From Acidiflorens sp963841945 (GTDB lineage Bacteria > Acidobacteriota > Terriglobia > Terriglobales > Acidobacteriaceae), in contig CAWJFC010000018.1 in assembly GCA_963841945.1 (NCBI GenBank), forward strand, positions 1 to 64,000: DNA of 64,000 nt, given 5' to 3'. The position numbers and the translations under genes were made by a program. Positions 1-8,011 of this stretch are shown here, piece by piece. Each line of letters begins with the position of its first letter. Positions within the stretch are counted from its first letter, which is position 1. Under the pieces are notes generated by a model. The model did not search any database. It was not told where the DNA came from and was given only the letters and a program-made list of their open reading frames with translations.

Positions 1-1
1 C

Positions 2-85
2 ACATATATACCTTACGGAGATCCCCAACAGGTTCTGGGTCCGCTTTTTTCGGCCCAAAGAGTTCCCTTAGTTCTGGAATCATGA
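2..85 (+). CDS. 3' end of an unidentified gene, cut by the window edge
   Basis: The reading frame is open from base 2 and stops with TGA at 83-85, so it overlaps the ATG of the next gene (82-84) in an ATGA arrangement. That arrangement is typical of translationally coupled operon members. Only the last 27 residues are visible; they begin TYIPYGDPQQ and end LVLES. They match no family I recognise. Because the downstream genes form a ubiquitin-like set without an E1 or modifier, this could be the tail of one of those missing components, but that is inference from context only. Confidence 0.55.
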   Translation, partial: TYIPYGDPQQVLGPLFSAQRVPLVLES

Positions 86-984
86 AGGCCAAAGCAAAGC
101 CGCCGAACGCACAGCCGACTCTGGTGGTGGATAGCGAGGTTGTCCGCCAAATCCGGCAGCATGCACGCTCCAGCAGCAAAACCGAAGTCTGCGGTGTGCT
201 GATCGGCCAGGATCGCGATCACCGCATCGACGTCACCACCTGCATAGAAGGCCAGAATGCCGAAGAAGCCGGAGCCCATGTCACCTTCACGCAGGAAACC
301 TGGGAGCACATCTATGCGGTGAAGGATCAGAAGTACCCTGAGGAGCGGATTGTCGGCTGGTATCACTCCCATCCTGGATTTGGCGTTTTTCTTTCCGATC
401 ACGACACGTTTATTCACAGAAATTTCTTTTCCTCTCCGGGGCAGGTGGCTTGGGTTTTCGATCCGCACTCTGACGAAGAAGGCTGCTTCGGATGGGTCGG
501 CGGCCGTATCGAGCGGTTAACGCAAATTGGGGTTGTGGATCGTCGCGGTGGCGAAGAAGCTCACGAAGGGGAACGACCGGAACCCGGGACCACCCATGGT
601 GAACACAACGACGGGATTCCGAAGCCGTCCCCGGAAAAAATCGCTCCGCTAAAGATTCGGCAGCGGGACGCTGACGAAACCAGAGAGAACCGCGATTTGT
701 CATTGGAGCGATTGGTTGCAAGTGTCTTTTTTTTCCTGGCGGCATCGGCGCTCGGATTTGCTTTGGCCTGGTATGTCTTTCCGCGGGTCGAGATCATGCC
801 AGTTCTCTTTGATCCGCGGACCGGCCAACTGATCGATATCCAGACCGGGCAGGTCATCGCAGAGCCCAAAGGAAAAGGTGAGGCGGTTGTTCCGTTTACG
901 GCCAAGCCCGAGGTCAACCATCCGGTCCAGCCGTCCGCTGCGAATCCAGACGGCAGGAAAGGCAATGATGCCCAGCCCAAATGA
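82..984 (+). CDS. Membrane-anchored JAB/JAMM-type isopeptidase
   Basis: A 300-residue protein predicted to be a zinc metallopeptidase of the JAB/MPN+ class, the fold of Rpn11-type deubiquitinases. The N-terminal domain (about 15-150) has the complete JAMM signature: Glu35 in TEVCGVL, then H95-S-H97, seven residues, Ser105 and Asp108 (HSHPGFGVFLSDHD). All metal ligands and the serine are present, so it should be active. A low-complexity linker (about 155-205) leads to one hydrophobic segment (about 211-232) and a short tail, so the catalytic domain probably faces the cytoplasm. The start is fixed by the ATGA overlap with the preceding frame, and the 3' end overlaps the FHA gene. Next to E2-like and RING-like genes, a role in removing or maturing a ubiquitin-like modifier is likely; cysteine-processing JAB proteins of other pathways are less likely given this context. 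Confidence 0.88.
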   Translation: MKAKAKPPNAQPTLVVDSEVVRQIRQHARSSSKTEVCGVLIGQDRDHRIDVTTCIEGQNAEEAGAHVTFTQETWEHIYAVKDQKYPEERIVGWYHSHPGFGVFLSDHDTFIHRNFFSSPGQVAWVFDPHSDEEGCFGWVGGRIERLTQIGVVDRRGGEEAHEGERPEPGTTHGEHNDGIPKPSPEKIAPLKIRQRDADETRENRDLSLERLVASVFFFLAASALGFALAWYVFPRVEIMPVLFDPRTGQLIDIQTGQVIAEPKGKGEAVVPFTAKPEVNHPVQPSAANPDGRKGNDAQPK

Positions 985-2038
985 AGGCGATGCGATCAAG
1001 ATCACGAATGATGACCTCGATGGCGTCGTGATTCCAGAACCGGCGGTCTCCGTGCCGAGTGCGCCCCCGCCCGGGGCTAAAGTGTATGGCACGATCAACG
1101 AGACGGCCGAGCAGTTCGTATCCATTCCAACGGAACGGGGCAGCATTCTGCTTCAGGGTTGGTTTTATCTCGGGTTAGCCGGCACGTTGGGCGCACTTGC
1201 CGGTTGGGCGATTGCTGAACCGGGGTTTACCGACGGCGCCAACGCTCGATCGCAGGCTCATTGGGGAAACGTCATCATCCTTCCCGTGATTGTCACCATG
1301 ATGTGCATCGGGTTCGGCGTTTCCGAGAGCATTGTAGAACGGTCGGCCCGAAAAGCCCTCTTGCGCGGCGCGCTCGCCTTACCGTTGGGAATCCTGTTGG
1401 GCTTCATCTTCGACATGATGGCGGAGACCATGTATGCGGTCGGGATGCGGCTCGCCTACGAAGCAGGCGCACAAACGCCCAGCAACCCCGCTCTTTGGGT
1501 GGTTCGAGCTTTGGCCTGGACGGTGTTTGGCGCTGCCGGCGGCGTCATCTACGGGATTGTGGGGCAATCGACGAAGAAAGGAACCTACGGAGTGTTGGGC
1601 GGAGTTCTCGGCGCCGGACTCGGCGGACTGGTCTTTAATCCCATTGCCATGGCAACTCACGTCGGATGGGTGAGTCGGGTGGTTGGGTTCACACTGCTTG
1701 GATTGGCCACAGGCATCGGCATGGGATTGGTGGAGAGTGCGCTTAAGGACCGGTGGCTCTATGTGGTTGCGGGCCCGCTCGCAGGCAAGCAATTCATCCT
1801 TTATAAGACGGAGACAAATATCGGCAGCCGGCAGGAATCCGACATTTATCTTTTCAAAGACCCTAACATTTTGCCTCGCCATGCTTCGATTGCCATCAGC
1901 GGTGCGCGGGTGATGCTGCATGCGACCGGCTCGGTGCTTTGGGCGGGTCAGCCGGTGCACAACCGTGTGCTTCAGGATGGAGACTTGTTGCAGATTGGCC
2001 GTTATGCCTTCCGTTATAAGGAGAAGCATCGCGCATGA
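968..2038 (+). CDS. Polytopic membrane protein with C-terminal FHA domain
   Basis: A 356-residue protein with a disordered Pro-rich N-terminus (1-60), about five or six hydrophobic segments between 62 and 260 including Gly-rich helices, and a C-terminal forkhead-associated domain (about 265-350). The FHA signature residues are visible: NIGSRQESDI, then LPRHASI, and GDLLQIGRYAF at the end. FHA domains bind phosphothreonine peptides, so this protein probably recruits a phosphorylated partner to the membrane. I chose ATG 968 (or 965) because the AGGAAAGG stretch sits just upstream, which gives a short overlap with the JAB gene; an open ATG at 878 would add 30 Arg-rich residues read from JAB codons. 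The stop overlaps the next ATG by 4 bp. The usual Ser before the FHA Arg-His is replaced by Pro. Confidence 0.85.
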   Translation: MPSPNEGDAIKITNDDLDGVVIPEPAVSVPSAPPPGAKVYGTINETAEQFVSIPTERGSILLQGWFYLGLAGTLGALAGWAIAEPGFTDGANARSQAHWGNVIILPVIVTMMCIGFGVSESIVERSARKALLRGALALPLGILLGFIFDMMAETMYAVGMRLAYEAGAQTPSNPALWVVRALAWTVFGAAGGVIYGIVGQSTKKGTYGVLGGVLGAGLGGLVFNPIAMATHVGWVSRVVGFTLLGLATGIGMGLVESALKDRWLYVVAGPLAGKQFILYKTETNIGSRQESDIYLFKDPNILPRHASIAISGARVMLHATGSVLWAGQPVHNRVLQDGDLLQIGRYAFRYKEKHRA

Positions 2039-2637
2039 CGACGCTGGTGTGCCCCTATTGCAGAACGAACATTACCGCCGGTGATGAGCCTTTGATCTGC
2101 GAGGGCTGCGGCACCGCACATCATGCTGACTGCTACGCGGAAAATGGAGGGTGCACGATTTTTGGATGCAGCAAAGCTCCAGCCGACGAACCGAAAGTGA
2201 GTGTTTCAACTCCTGAGCTGGCGGTAGCAAGCGGATCGCCTCAAGCGCGGGTGGAGCGTCGCTTGCCTCCGCCTCCTCCGCCCGGCGGCGCTCCGCCGAG
2301 CGCTTCCGCTCTGGCCACAGTAGCCGACTTGCAGCTCGTGGCAAATCGAGTTGTGCCATCAATGTTTGGAGGCTTCGCGGGTCAAGATAGCACACCGCCG
2401 GTTGAGGAAGCACTGGTGCGGGAACCGAGAAAACGCACGAATTACATCTTACTGGGCGCACTGCTGGGAGCCTTCGGGGCTCACAACTTTTATGCGGGCT
2501 ATTACAAAAAGGCTGGTATTCAACTTGGGATCACGCTGCTGACACTGGGTTTCGGTTCTCCGATGAGCTGGTTGTGGGCAGTGATAGACATCTGCACCAT
2601 TGATCGCGATGTCCACGGAGTGCAGTTCGAATCGTAA
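2035..2637 (+). CDS. RING-like zinc finger protein with TM2 membrane domain
   Basis: A 200-residue protein. The N-terminus is a cross-brace-type binuclear zinc finger with ligand pairs C6-C9, C22-C25, H29/H30-C33 and C40-C45 (CPYC, CEGCGTAHHADC, CTIFGC), resembling prokaryotic RING fingers. A Pro-rich linker (about 72-90) and a variable stretch follow, then a TM2 domain (about 134-190) with two hydrophobic helices and the characteristic GAFGAHNFYAG turn. In Aravind-group comparative genomics, prokaryotic RING fingers linked to E2 and JAB genes were proposed as E3 ligases; that role is inferred here. The start overlaps the FHA stop as ATGA. The ligand spacing is not a canonical C3HC4 and could instead be another treble-clef zinc finger. 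Confidence 0.85.
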   Translation: MTTLVCPYCRTNITAGDEPLICEGCGTAHHADCYAENGGCTIFGCSKAPADEPKVSVSTPELAVASGSPQARVERRLPPPPPPGGAPPSASALATVADLQLVANRVVPSMFGGFAGQDSTPPVEEALVREPRKRTNYILLGALLGAFGAHNFYAGYYKKAGIQLGITLLTLGFGSPMSWLWAVIDICTIDRDVHGVQFES

Positions 2638-2649
2638 GACGGAGAGATC

Positions 2650-3282
2650 ATGGAATACTTCGTAAAACGCGGTGATCAACGTTTTGGCCCGTATAGTCTT
2701 TCGGATCTGCAGCATTATGTTCATTCCGGCGATGTCACGCTCGAGGACGTCGCTCAAAGCGAGGGCATGGCGGATTGGGTGCCAGTATCCCAGGTGTTGG
2801 GAAACATTCCGACCATGGCCATCGCCGGCGGAGGAACTGGAGTCGCAATCGTTCCTGAGACGCAACTGGTTCCGCTTCCTCCAAATCTGCACTGGTCTGT
2901 AGTGCTCATTCTCGGGCTGCTCACCCGTCAACTCTTCAACCTGGTTTGGGCCTTGCTGCAAGGCAATTGGGCGCGGAAGCTCTCCGGTGATAACAAACCG
3001 CTGGTTCTCGTCGCCATGTATCCGGCGGGAATGGTCGCCGGTCTGCTGACCATCCTTCTGTTTCATTTTGCAGCGCTCGGCGGACTTTTTATCATCGCCG
3101 GAGCCATCATCTATCTTGTCGGAATGTTCAGCATCAAAGCCGCGATGGAGGAATACTACAATTCGACGGAAAACATTGGGTTGCAAATGAGCAGTGCAAT
3201 GACGTTTTTCTTCAGCACGGTTTACATCCAATACAAGGTAAACGCTCTTGCACGATGGAAGAAGACGGGCGTATTTAAGTAA
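2650..3282 (+). CDS. GYF-like domain protein with polytopic membrane domain
   Basis: A 210-residue protein. Residues 1-55 match the bacterial GYF_2-type domain: FGPYSLSDLQHYV, then a Gly turn, and GMADWVPVSQVLG at the end. GYF domains bind proline-rich peptides. The rest (about 78-205) has four hydrophobic stretches of the DUF4234-like type (HWSVVLILGLLTRQLFNLVW at its start). It lies 12 bp after the RING-TM2 gene with a GGAGAG ribosome-binding site and 17 bp before the E2 gene, so it is clearly in the same operon. The RING-TM2 protein carries a run of six prolines, an obvious candidate ligand for this domain, although that pairing is only inferred. The role is probably scaffolding within the membrane complex. 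Confidence 0.82.
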   Translation: MEYFVKRGDQRFGPYSLSDLQHYVHSGDVTLEDVAQSEGMADWVPVSQVLGNIPTMAIAGGGTGVAIVPETQLVPLPPNLHWSVVLILGLLTRQLFNLVWALLQGNWARKLSGDNKPLVLVAMYPAGMVAGLLTILLFHFAALGGLFIIAGAIIYLVGMFSIKAAMEEYYNSTENIGLQMSSAMTFFFSTVYIQYKVNALARWKKTGVFK

Positions 3283-3299
3283 CCCTATCGAGTCCAAGC

Positions 3300-5486
3300 A
3301 TGCCTTCTCCACGTACCCGACGTCTTATGCTCGATGAAGAGACCCTGCAGCATCTGCTACAGGGTTGGCCGTTGATTCAGATCACAGGCAAGGCGGGAAT
3401 TCCGCCGGAAATCTATCGCTTCACCTACAACCTACGCGGACTCTATGTCTCTGGATCGGGGGAGATTCTGGAGCGCGACTCGCACGTGCTCGAGGTGAAT
3501 CTGACCCTTGGGTATCCGAGGCGAGCGCCACAATGCCGCATGCTGACGCCGGTTTTCCACCCTAACTTCGACGACTCGATGGTCTGCATCGGCGATTTCT
3601 GGGCGGCATCCGAGGGCCTCGATCAATTGGTCATTCGCATTGGGCGGATGATCACCTATCAGGAATACAACACAAGAAGTCCGTTGAACGGACTGGCGGC
3701 GAAATGGGCCGCGCAAAACTCCCATTTATTGCCAATCGATCCGAGACCAGTAGCGCCGCCATTGAGTCGCACCCCAAACGCGCTAACCCCGGAAGATGGC
3801 GAGAAACCGGTTGATGTACAACTCGCGCCAGACATACCCGAAGCATCTGCGGTCGAAGATCAGTGGAGTAATAAGATCGTAGTTGCCCCGGAGACTTCTG
3901 CATTCCTAAGCCAAACAATTTCGGACTCGACGGTCGCCGACTCAACAGCTCCGAACCTTGCTTCGAACCCAGTTGTTTCAACACCTGTCGGTTCAATATT
4001 TGAAGAGTTGAAAACAGAACCCGCCGTGCTCCTGCGAGAAGACAAGTCTCCCCGCCGGGGAATACTGTTCTTGACTCTGGTGGTCACTCTAGTCAGTTTG
4101 TCAGTCTTATATGGTTTTTACTGGCAGTCGAAACGTCGAGGTGGTGGAGCGGGGCACCGATCCGAAAATCCCGGAACAAAGAGACCAGGGCGCGTCGGAA
4201 GCCAGTTGCATGAAAGCGTAATGCAGCTTCCGTCCAGTTCGAGTCCTGAGGCGGTTCGCGCCGAGGAGAACGCTAGAAAGTCCGCGCTCGCAAGAGATAA
4301 CGCCTCTGCGATTGCGGCGCTCAAGCACGCAGTTTCGTTGGATCCGAAATTTTCCCGCGCATGGATTGAGTTAGGCTGGACGCATTCGGCAACCGGCGAC
4401 AAGGATTCAGCTCTGGGCGCTTATCAAAAAGCTGTCGAAGCCGACCCCAATCAAATTGTCCCTTACAAGATTCTTGCCTACTACTACGCATTTCTCGCCA
4501 ACCGGGACCAGGCCATTGCCACATGGGAGAAATTGCGGCGTATCGCTCCCGACGACCCGGACATCGCGCTAAACCTGGGCGGGCTCTATGTGGCCGAGAA
4601 GCGTTATCCGGAGGCCACGGCTATCTTTGAATCTGCCGCCAAGCAGAACCCATCCGATGCGTTTGCACAAATGAGGCTGGGGATGGTCCATTTGCGTTCC
4701 CACAAGACCTCCGAGGGCATGCAGGCGATGCATCAAGCGCTGCGACTCGATGGTGGCCCCGAGATGCTCAATGATGTCGCGTATGAGATGGCTGAGGCAG
4801 ACGCGAATCTCTCCGAGGCTCTCCAGTATTCTCTTCGGTCCATTAAAGAGGTGGAGGAACAATCACAGAAGGTGGATCTCCAGAATGTCCGGCAAGAGGA
4901 CCTGCAGATCCCAATGGCTATTACGTCGTATTGGGACACGCTCGGATGGATCTATTTCAGGAAGGGTGATCTGGCGCGGGCCGAAAGCTACCTGACCCCA
5001 GCGTGGCAACTCCAGCAGTCAGGGGTGATTGGCGATCATCTTGGCCAGGTTTATGAGCGGCAGAAGAAACCAGCCGCAGCTCTTCACATGTACAAGCTTG
5101 CCCTTGAAGCAAATCCCCGCTTGGAAGAAACTCCGTCGCGCATACGCAACCTGGCGAATGTTTCACTGCCAGCGAACCAGATGGAAGCACGTGAAGAATT
5201 AGCCTCAATGCGCACATTCCGCCTCCCTGACATTACTAAGACAGATGCGAATGCCGACTTCGATGTCCTGCTCGCTGTTAGCGGGAAAATAGAAAAAGCG
5301 AATTTTCTCCACGGTTCCGATGTCCTCCGCGGCGCCGGAAAGGCGCTAGAAAATGCCAAGGTCGAAGAACCATTTCCGCCAACCTCCACGGCGCGCCTGG
5401 TTAGAAAAGGGATTCTTTCCTGCTCTTCTTATACGGGTTGCAATTTCGTGTTTTATCCGTTATCGGTGCCTGCGAGAACAAACTAA
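3300..5486 (+). CDS. E2 (ubiquitin-conjugating-like) domain fused to TM segment and TPRs
   Basis: A 728-residue protein. Residues about 10-150 form an E2/UBC-like domain: a YPRRAPQCRMLTPVFHPN strand with HPN at 87-89, the catalytic Cys96 in MVCIGDFW, and the C-terminal helix signature SPLNGLAAKWA. The order and spacing match the eukaryotic HPN...C...PLN pattern, so thioester chemistry is likely intact. A disordered linker (150-250) leads to one hydrophobic segment (about 254-274), basic residues, at least five TPR units (about 310-600) and a C-terminal TonB-C-like domain (about 645-725). It is the last gene of the cluster, ending before a hairpin. Both flanks of the hydrophobic segment are basic, so topology is unclear. 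E2-TPR fusions are not part of any characterised system I can name. Confidence 0.87.
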   Translation: MPSPRTRRLMLDEETLQHLLQGWPLIQITGKAGIPPEIYRFTYNLRGLYVSGSGEILERDSHVLEVNLTLGYPRRAPQCRMLTPVFHPNFDDSMVCIGDFWAASEGLDQLVIRIGRMITYQEYNTRSPLNGLAAKWAAQNSHLLPIDPRPVAPPLSRTPNALTPEDGEKPVDVQLAPDIPEASAVEDQWSNKIVVAPETSAFLSQTISDSTVADSTAPNLASNPVVSTPVGSIFEELKTEPAVLLREDKSPRRGILFLTLVVTLVSLSVLYGFYWQSKRRGGGAGHRSENPGTKRPGRVGSQLHESVMQLPSSSSPEAVRAEENARKSALARDNASAIAALKHAVSLDPKFSRAWIELGWTHSATGDKDSALGAYQKAVEADPNQIVPYKILAYYYAFLANRDQAIATWEKLRRIAPDDPDIALNLGGLYVAEKRYPEATAIFESAAKQNPSDAFAQMRLGMVHLRSHKTSEGMQAMHQALRLDGGPEMLNDVAYEMAEADANLSEALQYSLRSIKEVEEQSQKVDLQNVRQEDLQIPMAITSYWDTLGWIYFRKGDLARAESYLTPAWQLQQSGVIGDHLGQVYERQKKPAAALHMYKLALEANPRLEETPSRIRNLANVSLPANQMEAREELASMRTFRLPDITKTDANADFDVLLAVSGKIEKANFLHGSDVLRGAGKALENAKVEEPFPPTSTARLVRKGILSCSSYTGCNFVFYPLSVPARTN

Positions 5487-5562
5487 GCTCTCGAAAAGGG
5501 CGCTCAGGCCCGGGACGAAATTTCTTCGGAATCTAAGCATTTAACGAAAAGCCACCACACGC

Positions 5563-5582
5563 CCCAGAAGTCGGCTTCTGGG
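5563..5582 (+). terminator. Hairpin after the E2-TPR gene
   Basis: A perfect 8-bp stem, CCCAGAAG / CTTCTGGG, closes a 4-base TCGG loop 77 bp after the last operon gene. No run of T follows, so an intrinsic terminator is only probable; it may be an RNA 3'-end stabiliser. Confidence 0.45.
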
Positions 5583-5639
5583 AAGTTTGGAAGTTTCAAG
5601 GGTTTACCGTTTCACCGCATAGGTAACGATAAACGCGCT

Positions 5640-6761
5640 TGGGTTTACGAATATCGCGTCACCTCCCGAGCTGCCGGCAATGCGAAAGTAATCCAGCGGG
5701 CGGTTGGGAAGTAGAAGGTCTTCACCGCAAAGCCGAAAAACACCGTAAGTTGAACTTGATTGCGCCGCCGCCCACGAAATCGCCCTCATCAAACTGGCCG
5801 GATCACGGGAATCGGCTTAAAGGCTGAAGAGACAGTCGACACTGATGAACATCTTCTTGACAAGTGGGTGCTGCCGCGGTGGGGTAACAAAAAAGCGGCT
5901 GAAGTCCAGCCGCTCGAGACCGAAGCCTGGTTTGAGACGCTGACTTCACAACCGCACGGTAAGAGGGAAGCTCCTTTAACCTGGCCGAGTGTCGTCAAAA
6001 TCAAGTCCATCATGTCTCAGGTATTCAAGCACGCACAACGGCATGGATTGATTCCGGCTGCCATCGGAAACGATGGACGCCCGACCAACCCGGTTGTGCT
6101 CGCTCGATCTGAGTCAGGATCGGACTATGAAGCGGTTGTCGTTACACCTCAACAGATGGTCGTGATCTTGCATGAGCTCGACAAGCCCGAGACCCGGTTG
6201 GAGTGGGCGCTCGCGCTCGTTCACGCCGCGACTGCCCTTCGACCGGAAGAAGCATTTGGGCTGAAGTGGATGGATATCGACTGGCCGATTTGCCAGATCC
6301 ACATCCGTCGAGCTTGGTCGAAAGGCAAAGAGACGGCCGGGAAAAATCAGGGCAGCATGACCCAGGTGGTCATGCATCCAGCTTTAGCCCATGCGCTGTT
6401 GGGATGGCGTCGCGAGTCGCTCTACCATCGTGACTCTGACTGGGTCTTCGCATCAACGAAGACGAAGGGCAGAACTCCGCGGTCAGCAGGTGTAGCCGGC
6501 CAGGATTATCTCCGCCCGGCGGCAGTGAAAGCTGGCGTGATTCCAGAGGGGCATAAAGGGCGCTTTGGATGGCACAATCTTCGCCATTCGCTTGCGACCT
6601 TTCTTGCCACAAAGGAAGTGAACCTGCCAGTGATTCAGAGCATCCTGCGGCACGCAAAACCATCAACAACGGCCAAGTACACACATCGCGTGAACTCAGT
6701 GCAGTTGGCCGCGCAGGAGAAGTTTCTTGATGAAATCAAGGTGACATCTGCTGTGGTTTAG
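5640..6761 (+). pseudogene. Decayed tyrosine recombinase (phage-type integrase)
   Basis: The intact part (from about 5820) encodes the core-binding and catalytic domains of an XerC/phage-type integrase: the first Arg in TALRPEEAF, the HNLRHSLAT box with His and the second Arg, then ILRHAKPSTTAKYTH with His and the tyrosine nucleophile. The N-terminal DNA-binding part is damaged: WVYEYRVTSRAAG (from 5640) and the sequence after 5815 are in one frame, while the intervening RKAEKHRKLNLIAPPP is in another, with stops between. An open frame can be read from ATG 5760, but its first 20 residues look like out-of-frame sequence. It lies between the ubiquitin-like operon and the 3' end of tRNA-Ala, the usual place for an island integrase. 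The catalytic residues survive, so a shortened protein could still be made. Confidence 0.75.
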
Positions 6762-6848
6762 CGAACTTGGACCGAATCTTGGGTTGGAGTTTGGGTTGGA
6801 ATTGGAAGAGTGGAGACGGCCAAGCTCGCAGAAGTGACAGAAAAGAAA

Positions 6849-6924
6849 TGGTGGACCTGGTCGGGATCGAACCGACGACCTCTTCCATGCCATGGAAGCG
6901 CGCTCCCAGCTGCGCCACAGGCCC
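6849..6924 (-). tRNA. tRNA-Ala (anticodon GGC)
   Basis: Read on the minus strand, the 7-bp acceptor stem GGGCCTG / CAGGTCC pairs (one G-U). The anticodon arm CTTCC-ATGGCAT-GGAAG carries GGC, and the T arm contains GGTTCGATCC. Discriminator A and an encoded CCA follow (6849-6851). The 3' end faces the integrase remnant, which makes it a candidate attachment site. Confidence 0.96.
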
Positions 6925-6959
6925 ACACAGGAATTCGCTAACAAAAGAGCGAACAACTA

Positions 6960-6988
6960 ATTCTCGCCTAGCTTTCGCGTTGCGTCAA
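6960..6988 (-). promoter_or_regulatory. Probable promoter of tRNA-Ala
   Basis: On the minus strand TTGACG (6983-6988) is followed after exactly 17 bp by GAGAAT (6960-6965), a good sigma-70-type pair about 36 bp before the tRNA 5' end. Confidence 0.5.
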
Positions 6989-7102
6989 ACTCGTCTAGGA
7001 TATTGGAGCGAATCGAAAGTATTGGAGCCCTCGTTGAACTTGCAAAAAATTACTACCCTCGCTCGTGGGCGGCATCTTGGCTGGCGGCTGAGTCTTTTTA
7101 GG

Positions 7103-7810
7103 TTGATCAAGTTCGGATCCATGGTCGCGCTCGCCGCGACCTCCATTACACCGGCGCTCGCGCAGGGCGCGGCGGGGTCATCGACCCCTGTGGCCTACTC
7201 ATCGGTCAATGAGATGAATGGCATTCTTGCGCAGCTGAAGACGACGGCGACCGCCATGCAGACCGACGTCGAAAAGATGCGCATTGAAAAGTGGAAGACG
7301 GATTCGTCGAACAAGCGGCAGACCCAGAACAATGTGGATTCGATCCGGCGCAATCTGCAGTCGGCGCTGCCGGAGATCATCGCGCAGGTGAACGCGGCTC
7401 CGGAAGACCTGGGCGCGAGTTTTAAGTTGTATCGCAATCTCGATGCGCTCTATGACGTGTTCGGTTCGGTGGTGGAGAATGCGGGAGCCTTCGGGTCGAA
7501 GGATGAGTTCCAGAGCCTGAGCAATGACATGAATGGTCTTGAAAGCGTGCGCCGGGAAATGGGTGAGCGGATGCAGAAGCTGGCGGGCGCCAAGGAAGAG
7601 GAATTGACGCGCCTGCGCGCGCAGGTCAAAACCCTGAGCGCAGCCGTGCCGCCTCCGCCACCCAAGAAGATTATTGTGGACGACACCGAGCCGACTCCCA
7701 AGAAGCCGGCGGCAAAAAAGAAGACAGCGAAGCCGGGAAGCACGAATTCGAAGACGCCGGCCCAAAAGCCCAGCGCGCCCGCGATTTCAAATCCGCCACC
7801 GAGCCAGTAG
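7103..7810 (+). CDS. Secreted/periplasmic coiled-coil protein of unknown function
   Basis: A roughly 235-residue protein with an N-terminal signal peptide (hydrophobic run ending in TSITPALA before QG), a helical, probably coiled-coil middle (about 30-180) and a basic Pro/Lys/Ala-rich tail with five consecutive prolines. I placed the start at TTG 7103 because ATG 7121 would leave almost no n-region for the signal peptide. The frame is open back to 6767, but that extension would run through the tRNA gene and is not credible. No enzymatic motif is visible. It stands alone upstream of the ECF sigma gene. Similar Pro/Lys-tailed proteins occur in Acidobacteria; the function is unknown. Confidence 0.7.
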   Translation: MIKFGSMVALAATSITPALAQGAAGSSTPVAYSSVNEMNGILAQLKTTATAMQTDVEKMRIEKWKTDSSNKRQTQNNVDSIRRNLQSALPEIIAQVNAAPEDLGASFKLYRNLDALYDVFGSVVENAGAFGSKDEFQSLSNDMNGLESVRREMGERMQKLAGAKEEELTRLRAQVKTLSAAVPPPPPKKIIVDDTEPTPKKPAAKKKTAKPGSTNSKTPAQKPSAPAISNPPPSQ

Positions 7811-8011
7811 GCGCTGTCTGTGCCGCTGCAAGGGGGCGGGGATTTGCCCAACAAAACAATCGAGTTACGCCGGGAACCCGCCGACCTGCCCCGGGGTCTA
7901 ATGTAACTAAGCGGGAAATCCTGGAAACGGTTTTCGGCGCGAAGATTCCCGCCGGTTGGGGTGTAGTGACCTTATAATGAAGGCGGCGCCTCTAGGGCGG
8001 GAGTTTGCACA

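Noticed and set aside
6767..7102. N-terminal extension of the coiled-coil protein frame back to ATG 6767
   Set aside because: It would be translated through the tRNA-Ala gene on the other strand and has no homology; the signal peptide lies much later.
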